In this document: piece after piece, positions 1-3,194 of the stretch | How the letters are laid out: each line of letters opens with the position of its first letter | Position numbering within the stretch: position 1 is the first letter of the stretch | Assembly (NCBI GenBank): GCA_934667465.1 | Contig: CAKUMG010000494.1 | Span: 1 to 5,357 of the forward strand | Length of the DNA stretch: 5,357 nucleotides | Source of the DNA: an uncultured Actinoplanes sp. | Lineage (GTDB): Bacteria; Actinomycetota; Actinomycetes; Mycobacteriales; Micromonosporaceae | Direction: 5' to 3' | The notes under the pieces: generated by a model | Database searches by the model: none | What the model saw: the letters and a program-made list of their open reading frames with translations, nothing else | What the model was told of the DNA's origin: nothing | Translations under genes and position numbers: made by a program

Positions 1-164
1 CCCAGCCCAGCGCGCCCGTTCTCTGCGCGACCCAGCTCCGTGCGGCCGTTCGCAGTGCGATCCGGGTCGGCGGGCCCGCTCTCGGCGCGACCCGAGTCCA
101 CGCGGCCGTTCTCGCCGAGGCCCATACCGCCGTGACCCCGGTCGGCGCGGCCGTTCTCGGCGCG
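1..164 (-). repeat. Imperfect 30-bp tandem repeats encoding GRAEN-type decapeptides, running off the window
   Basis: From residue 522 of the long minus-strand gene the sequence falls into ten-residue units: RAENGRADRG, a five-residue insert HGGMG, then LGENGRVDSG, RAESGPADPD, RTANGRTELG and RAENGRAGL at the edge. The common pattern is (R/L)x(E/A)(N/S)G(R/P)xx. On the DNA this appears as recurrent ggccgttctc-like blocks about 30 bp apart. The array probably continues beyond the window, so its length is unknown. Confidence 0.75.
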
Positions 165-1727
165 CCCGAAGTCGGGACGGCTCTCACCGGCACGATCGCC
201 ACCCGCCCGGGTGACCCCGGCACGCGGCGCATCGGCCCGGGTCACGTCGGCCCGAGCCGCATCGGCCCAGGTCGCATCGGCCCCGGTCGCGTCGGCACGG
301 GTCGCGTCGGCGCGGGCGGCAGGGTCCTGCAGCCCCGAACGCGCCCAGCGGTCCGCATCGCCTCCCGAACGCCAGCCCCCGGTGTCGTTCCCGGCCCCAG
401 CGCCGTTCCACGACGCGGCATCCGGCTCGCGCTGCTCCCAGGCGCCCGTGTCCCGCGCGCCGGCCCAGGTGCCGCCGCCCGGCCACGCGCCCGACTCGGC
501 ACTCCCGTCAGCCCAGGCACCGCCCTCGGCACCCCCGCGCCCACGCCGAGCTCCGCCTTCGGGCCGCTCCTCCTGCCAGCCGTCCGCCCGATTCGCCGCC
601 CGGTCGTCCTGCCAGCCGTCCGCGCGGGCCGGGGACCGGTCGTCCTGCCAGCCGTCCGCGCGGGCCGCGGGCCGGTCGTCCTGCCAGCCGTCCGCGCGGG
701 CCGCGGGCCGGTCGTCCTGCCAGCCGTCCGCGCGGGCCGGGGACCGGTCGTCCTGCCAGCCACTCGTCGGCGCCGCATACCCGGCATCGGGATCGGCGGC
801 CCGTCGGCGCCCCCGCCGGTAGCCGTCCTCGGGAAGCTCCTCGAAAGCAGCGGTCCCGGCCTGGACGGGGTGCTCGCCCCGCCCGCGACCGGATGCGCCG
901 TGTGCGTCAGGGCCGTACCCCTGGGTCCCGTTCACCCCAGGACCGTACCCGTCGACACCATTCGTCCCGGTATCAGCGGACCCCGGAACAACCCCCGTGT
1001 CGGCGCCCCCACCTGCGGCCGGAACCTCCGGAGCGGGCGCGGCACCCTCCGGCGCGGCGGGGCGGGACAGCGGGGCGCCGGCCGGTGTCGCGCCGTTCTG
1101 CCCGCCACCGTCACGCCTGGGCTCGGAATCCGCCTCGGGAACGCCGGTGAAGAAGCTGAACTGACTCTCGCTCGGCGTGCTGGGCCGAACCTGCGGCCCG
1201 CCCGCGCGTGCCCGGGCAGCCGCGGCGGCGCGAGCCACCACGGGATCCACTCCCCCAGACACGCCCGACGGCGGCGCGCCGGAAATCGGAGTTTGTGCAC
1301 TACCCGAAACCGGCCCGATCGGGCCGGGAGCATTCGGCGTCTCCGACCCGATCGGGGCCCCCGAGCTCGGCGCGAACGAGGCCGCCCCCGAAGCAGCACC
1401 CCCAGGACCCGTCGGCCCGCGGAAGGCCGCCGGAGACGCAGAAGGCCCCGGACCCGCCGGCCCACGAGGAACCGCCGGAGGGGCAGCAGCCGGAGAACCA
1501 GGCGCAGTCGAGGAAGCAGCCGACCCCGGCGGCGAAGCGGGCGAAGCCGCAGGCGCGGCCGGCTGCCAGGGATTACCCCCGAGCCCGACCGGCGGATCCA
1601 GCGGCCCACCCGGCACCCCGTCCGGCGACGTGTCGGCGATGCGGGGAATGTAAGCGGTCTGCGCGTCGCCGTCGGGGGCCCGATGCCGGCCGGACCCCTG
1701 GGCGCCCCCGCTGCCCTCCGGGTCCAT
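1..1727 (-). CDS. Long repeat-rich disordered N-terminal region of an envelope protein, possibly a class E sortase (C-terminus off window)
   Basis: The frame is open from an ATG at 1727 to the window edge (575 codons) with no stop. The ATG overlaps the TGA of the DUF881 gene by one base, so translation is probably coupled; this decides the start. The product begins MDPEGSG, has a short QTAYIPRI motif at residues 23-30, then a Pro/Ala/Gly/Ser-rich stretch (about 30-185), an aromatic patch QFSFFTGVPE (189-198), two GYGP motifs (260-273), six 12-residue repeats (323-394), a Trp-studded Gly/Ala region (405-461), seven 5-residue repeats (472-506) and 10-residue repeats from 522 onward. No membrane helix or catalytic motif is visible, so the folded part must lie beyond the window. 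In several actinobacteria a class E sortase follows crgA and the DUF881 gene, sometimes with a long disordered N-terminus; that identity is inference from context. The gene itself is well supported: the overlap with DUF881 is tight, and competing frames give only Arg-rich shadow proteins. Confidence 0.8.
   Translation of the reverse strand, partial: MDPEGSGGAQGSGRHRAPDGDAQTAYIPRIADTSPDGVPGGPLDPPVGLGGNPWQPAAPAASPASPPGSAASSTAPGSPAAAPPAVPRGPAGPGPSASPAAFRGPTGPGGAASGAASFAPSSGAPIGSETPNAPGPIGPVSGSAQTPISGAPPSGVSGGVDPVVARAAAAARARAGGPQVRPSTPSESQFSFFTGVPEADSEPRRDGGGQNGATPAGAPLSRPAAPEGAAPAPEVPAAGGGADTGVVPGSADTGTNGVDGYGPGVNGTQGYGPDAHGASGRGRGEHPVQAGTAAFEELPEDGYRRGRRRAADPDAGYAAPTSGWQDDRSPARADGWQDDRPAARADGWQDDRPAARADGWQDDRSPARADGWQDDRAANRADGWQEERPEGGARRGRGGAEGGAWADGSAESGAWPGGGTWAGARDTGAWEQREPDAASWNGAGAGNDTGGWRSGGDADRWARSGLQDPAARADATRADATGADATWADAARADVTRADAPRAGVTRAGGDRAGESRPDFGRAENGRADRGHGGMGLGENGRVDSGRAESGPADPDRTANGRTELGRAENGRAGL
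210..314 (-). repeat. Seven 15-bp tandem repeats encoding RADAT-type pentapeptides
   Basis: Residues 472-506 of the long minus-strand gene form seven consecutive five-residue units: RADAT, RADAT, GADAT, WADAA, RADVT, RADAP, RAGVT. A partial unit (RAG) follows. Position 2 is always Ala and position 3 is Asp except in the last unit. The period resembles pentapeptide repeats, but the central residue is not the Leu/Phe that packs the core of that beta-helix family, so a beta-helix is unlikely. It is probably a charged, flexible linker expanded at the DNA level. Confidence 0.85.
546..761 (-). repeat. Six 36-bp tandem repeats encoding a 12-residue Trp repeat
   Basis: Six head-to-tail 36-bp units lie in frame in the long minus-strand gene (residues 323-394). 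The consensus is GWQDDR(S/P)(P/A)ARAD. In gene order the units occupy 761-726, 725-690, 689-654, 653-618, 617-582 and 581-546. Units 1 and 4 are identical at the DNA level, and so are units 2 and 3, giving the pattern A-B-B-A. Unit 5 diverges (RAANRAD) and unit 6 is degenerate (GWQEERPEGGAR). The identity points to recent duplication by slippage or unequal recombination. Each unit carries one Trp and a DD or EE pair followed by Arg. Confidence 0.93.
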
Positions 1728-2536
1728 CACTCGGTGACCTCGGCGGATCGGAGGTCGCTCGACCCGTCGTACGCCCGCACAGTCACGTTCCTCTCGACGG
1801 TTTCCGTGTAGCCGAGGCCGAAGTCGGCGACGGCGTCCTGGAACTGTCGGACACCCTCGGAGGATTCCAACGCCCGGTTCATCGCCGTGGGCTCGCCGAT
1901 CGCAGTGATCTTGAATGGCGGCGAGAAGACCTGGCCGTGCAACAACAACGTGTTGCCGACACAGCGTACCGCGCTCGTGGAGATGACCCGGACATCCATG
2001 ATCGACATTGCCTCGGCCCCACCTGCCCAGAGAGCGTTCACGACCGCCTGAACATCACCCTGGTGGACGACCAGATCGTCGTTCTGGACGTCGTCCCCGG
2101 TCATCTCCGCCGGGCGCCGGGACGAGTCGTTGAGCGTCACGGTGATCCCGGGACCCGCGAGGGCAGTGAAGCCGGCCTGTTCGCGCAGGGCGTCGGCCCG
2201 CTCGCGGGCCTCGGCGACGGGCTCGTCGACTGCGGCGAGCCGCGCGGAGTCGCGGTCCACCTCGGCGAGCAACTGCGATGCGCGCTCGTCCTGCTGCTCG
2301 ACCCGCTCGCGCTTCTCGGCGATCAGCTGGGCCAGCTGGGGGCGACGGTCGTCGCGCAGCGAGGTGCCGTCGGCTGTGGTCGCCGACGTGGTGAAGAGCA
2401 GCCCGGCCGCCAGCGCGATCAGTGGCACACCCAGTCCCCAGCCGCCCTGTCGTTGCCCGAAACGCCGCGGACGCAGCGCTCCGAGGGCTCGGCGCATGAC
2501 AAGTCGCCACGAGGGCGTCCCCGTGGTGTACTCCAC
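1727..2536 (-). CDS. DUF881 family membrane protein next to crgA
   Basis: This encodes 269 residues from a GTG start at 2536, supported by a strong GGGGAGGA ribosome binding site 8 bases upstream. A basic N-terminus (about 1-30) precedes one membrane helix (about 35-52), so the protein is probably anchored with its bulk outside the cell. A charged segment rich in Glu, Arg, Gln and Ala (about 63-120) looks like a coiled coil. The C-terminal domain (about 122-257) matches what I know of DUF881: GPGITVTLNDSS (128-139), then DDLVVHQGDVQAVVNALWAGGAEAMSI-type residues (153-179), GNTLLLHGQVFSPPFKITAIG-type residues (194-214) and a closing RNVTVRAY strand. The family, which includes the Bacillus YlxW/YlxX proteins, has no firmly known biochemical role but sits repeatedly in division and cell-wall gene clusters. 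In M. tuberculosis the homologue Rv0012 is likewise divergent from crgA (Rv0011c). Its stop overlaps the start of the next gene, implying an operon. A second possible start (Met14) has weaker support. Confidence 0.9.
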   Translation of the reverse strand: MEYTTGTPSWRLVMRRALGALRPRRFGQRQGGWGLGVPLIALAAGLLFTTSATTADGTSLRDDRRPQLAQLIAEKRERVEQQDERASQLLAEVDRDSARLAAVDEPVAEARERADALREQAGFTALAGPGITVTLNDSSRRPAEMTGDDVQNDDLVVHQGDVQAVVNALWAGGAEAMSIMDVRVISTSAVRCVGNTLLLHGQVFSPPFKITAIGEPTAMNRALESSEGVRQFQDAVADFGLGYTETVERNVTVRAYDGSSDLRSAEVTE

Positions 2537-2544
2537 GTCGGTAA

Positions 2545-2552
2545 TCCTCCCC
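2545..2552 (-). promoter_or_regulatory. Ribosome binding site of the DUF881 gene
   Basis: On the minus strand GGGGAGGA lies 8 bases before the GTG at 2536. It is close to the ideal anti-16S match and is what favours this GTG over the internal Met14. Confidence 0.75.
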
Positions 2553-2615
2553 GAGCAGTCCGTAAGCCAGCAGTACCGTCAAATGCCACCGGCGGGTGCC
2601 TGCGCGTGTGCCGTC

Positions 2616-2645
2616 TTGACTACGCTAGTCACCGAACAGTATTCG
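2616..2645 (+). promoter_or_regulatory. Candidate crgA promoter in the divergent spacer
   Basis: The 185-base spacer between the two divergent start codons (2537-2721) is visibly more AT-rich than its flanks. TTGACT at 2616-2621 is a good -35 match; GTATTC (2639-2644) or TATTCG (2640-2645) lies 17-18 bases downstream as a possible -10. A competing reading takes TACGCT (2621-2626) as the -10. Start sites from either reading would leave a leader of roughly 70-90 bases before crgA. Inferred from hexamer similarity only. Confidence 0.4.
2617..2631. promoter_or_regulatory. 15-bp palindrome TGACTA-CGC-TAGTCA in the divergent promoter region
   Basis: Two perfect 6-base arms flank a 3-base centre. 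The element overlaps the candidate -35 of crgA, and its centre reads as a TANNNT hexamer on both strands: TACGCT forward and TAGCGT reverse. It could be an operator shared by crgA and DUF881, or a symmetric core serving as -10 element in both directions. The palindrome is directly seen; its function is inference. Confidence 0.45.
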
Positions 2646-2710
2646 CCACGGGCAGTTTTCGGGGTCCCCGGAGCCGCTCAGAGGTGGGTTGTTCACCACT
2701 TGTTGCCCTC

Positions 2711-2715
2711 AGGAG
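2711..2715 (+). promoter_or_regulatory. Ribosome binding site that fixes the crgA GTG start
   Basis: AGGAG lies 6 bases before the GTG at 2722. An in-frame ATG at 2689 exists but would add eleven residues (MFTTCCPQEST) unlike any CrgA N-terminus and would put this Shine-Dalgarno sequence inside the coding region. The GTG start is therefore preferred. Confidence 0.75.
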
Positions 2716-2721
2716 AGCACC

Positions 2722-2985
2722 GTGCCGAAGTCTCAGGTTCGCAAGAAGAAGGTCTACACGCCGCCGACGGACATCCGTCCCGCGGCCGCGGCCGCGTCCA
2801 AGAAGCCGAGTCCGGTCTGGCTGCCGATCACGGCCGTCTTCCTGATCGTCTTCGGCATCGCGTGGCTGGTGGTCTACTACCTCTCCGAGCAGCAGTGGCC
2901 GGTCGCCTCGTGGGAGTACTGGAACCTGCTCGTGGGCTTCGGCTCGATGGTCGCTTCGCTGGCCATCCTCTCGCGCTGGCGCTAG
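2722..2985 (+). CDS. crgA: Cell division protein CrgA
   Basis: The product has 87 residues, the usual CrgA size (about 84-93). It opens with the family's basic segment PKSQVRKKKVYTPP (2-15), then an Ala-rich linker, a first membrane helix (about 33-54), a short outer loop rich in Trp (QQWPVASWEYWN, 57-68) and a second membrane helix (about 69-83), ending SRWR. CrgA is a small inner-membrane protein of actinobacteria. In Streptomyces it affects the timing of FtsZ ring formation and sporulation septation; in mycobacteria it binds FtsZ, FtsI, FtsQ and other divisome and wall-synthesis proteins. It has no enzymatic activity, and both termini are expected in the cytoplasm. It is divergent from the DUF881 gene, a conserved arrangement, and a hairpin downstream suggests it is transcribed alone. 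Identification is firm from size, N-terminal motif, topology and neighbour. Confidence 0.96.
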   Translation: MPKSQVRKKKVYTPPTDIRPAAAAASKKPSPVWLPITAVFLIVFGIAWLVVYYLSEQQWPVASWEYWNLLVGFGSMVASLAILSRWR

Positions 2986-3046
2986 GCACCTCCGGCCCGA
3001 TCCGCGGATTCCCGCAGGTCACCGTAAAGTTCATGCATCTCCGTCC

Positions 3047-3080
3047 GCGCACCTCAGGCACCCGTCCCGAGGTGCGCTTT
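3047..3080 (+). terminator. Hairpin terminator-like structure downstream of crgA
   Basis: A perfect 9-bp stem, GCGCACCTC (3047-3055) paired with GAGGTGCGC (3069-3077), encloses a 13-base loop and is followed by only three T residues (3078-3080). It starts 62 bases after the crgA stop. The short T run is usual for high-GC actinobacteria, where terminators often lack a U tract. It probably separates crgA from the following oxidoreductase gene. Confidence 0.6.
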
Positions 3081-3082
3081 CG

Positions 3083-3129
3083 GCTGCGAAGAGCCCGCGC
3101 ACACCGCGTGTCCGAGCTGCGAAGAGCCC
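3083..3129. repeat. 14-bp direct repeat in the crgA-etfD spacer
   Basis: GCTGCGAAGAGCCC occurs at 3083-3096 and again at 3116-3129, 33 bp apart. Each copy is followed by GCGCACA, directly for the first copy and after two extra bases for the second. The spacing is close to three helical turns, so both copies would face the same side of the DNA. It lies just upstream of the putative etfD promoter and may be a pair of activator sites or the remnant of a small duplication. Confidence 0.55.
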
Positions 3130-3142
3130 ATGCGCACATCCA

Positions 3143-3159
3143 TTACCGACGGGTAACAT
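3143..3159 (+). promoter_or_regulatory. Candidate etfD -10 element overlapped by an inverted repeat operator
   Basis: TAACAT at 3154-3159 fits the actinobacterial TANNNT -10 pattern; no convincing -35 is seen at the usual distance. The perfect inverted repeat TTACC-GACG-GGTAA (3143-3156) overlaps its first three bases. A repressor bound there would block polymerase. Short palindromes of this form over a -10 are typical of TetR-type operators; the regulator cannot be named from this window. Confidence 0.45.
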
Positions 3160-3160
3160 A

Positions 3161-3177
3161 GGTCGGCACCCCCGACC
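3161..3177. promoter_or_regulatory. Inverted repeat GGTCGG-CACCC-CCGACC just before the etfD ribosome binding site
   Basis: Six-base perfect arms (3161-3166 and 3172-3177) enclose a 5-base loop. The element lies directly between the candidate -10 and the Shine-Dalgarno GAGGAGG (3178-3184), which is 10 bases before the ATG. If transcription starts about 7 bases after TAACAT (near 3166), the left arm would be mostly outside the RNA, so a DNA operator is more likely than an RNA hairpin. With a start further upstream it could instead fold beside the ribosome binding site. Confidence 0.4.
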
Positions 3178-3194
3178 GAGGAGGCACAACACAG

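Noticed and set aside
546..761. CRISPR-like array because of the regular 36-bp repeats
   Set aside because: Units are contiguous with no unique spacers and are in frame within a protein gene.
242..1609. Arg-rich minus-strand open frames of 181 and 225 codons (242-787 and 932-1609)
   Set aside because: They are out-of-frame shadows of the long gene: very Arg-rich, without a start context. The frame coupled to DUF881 explains the region better.
132..1811. Plus-strand 559-codon open frame
   Set aside because: It is the exact codon-register antisense of the long minus-strand gene and stays open only because GC-rich codons rarely produce stops. It has no clear ribosome binding site, gives Arg/Pro-rich sequence without domains, and runs into the 3' end of the DUF881 gene.
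2055..2582. Minus-strand 175-codon open frame
   Set aside because: It overlaps the DUF881 gene in another frame, and its Arg/Ala-rich product has no recognisable domain.
1208..2845. Plus-strand 545-codon open frame across the DUF881 gene and into crgA
   Set aside because: It is antisense to a recognisable DUF881 domain, spans the divergent promoter region and overlaps crgA in another frame.
3000..3009. Ten-base palindrome ATCCGCGGAT after crgA
   Set aside because: It has no loop and no T tract, and a short self-complementary sequence of this kind is expected by chance in GC-rich DNA.
3025..3030. TAAAGT as another -10 element in the spacer
   Set aside because: No -35 is visible upstream, it lies before the terminator-like hairpin, and it is far from the etfD start.
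3073..3161. Possible 29-codon basic peptide starting GTG in the crgA-etfD spacer
   Set aside because: There is no ribosome binding site, its start lies in the terminator stem, and its repeated Leu-Arg-Arg-Ala residues simply reflect the DNA direct repeat.
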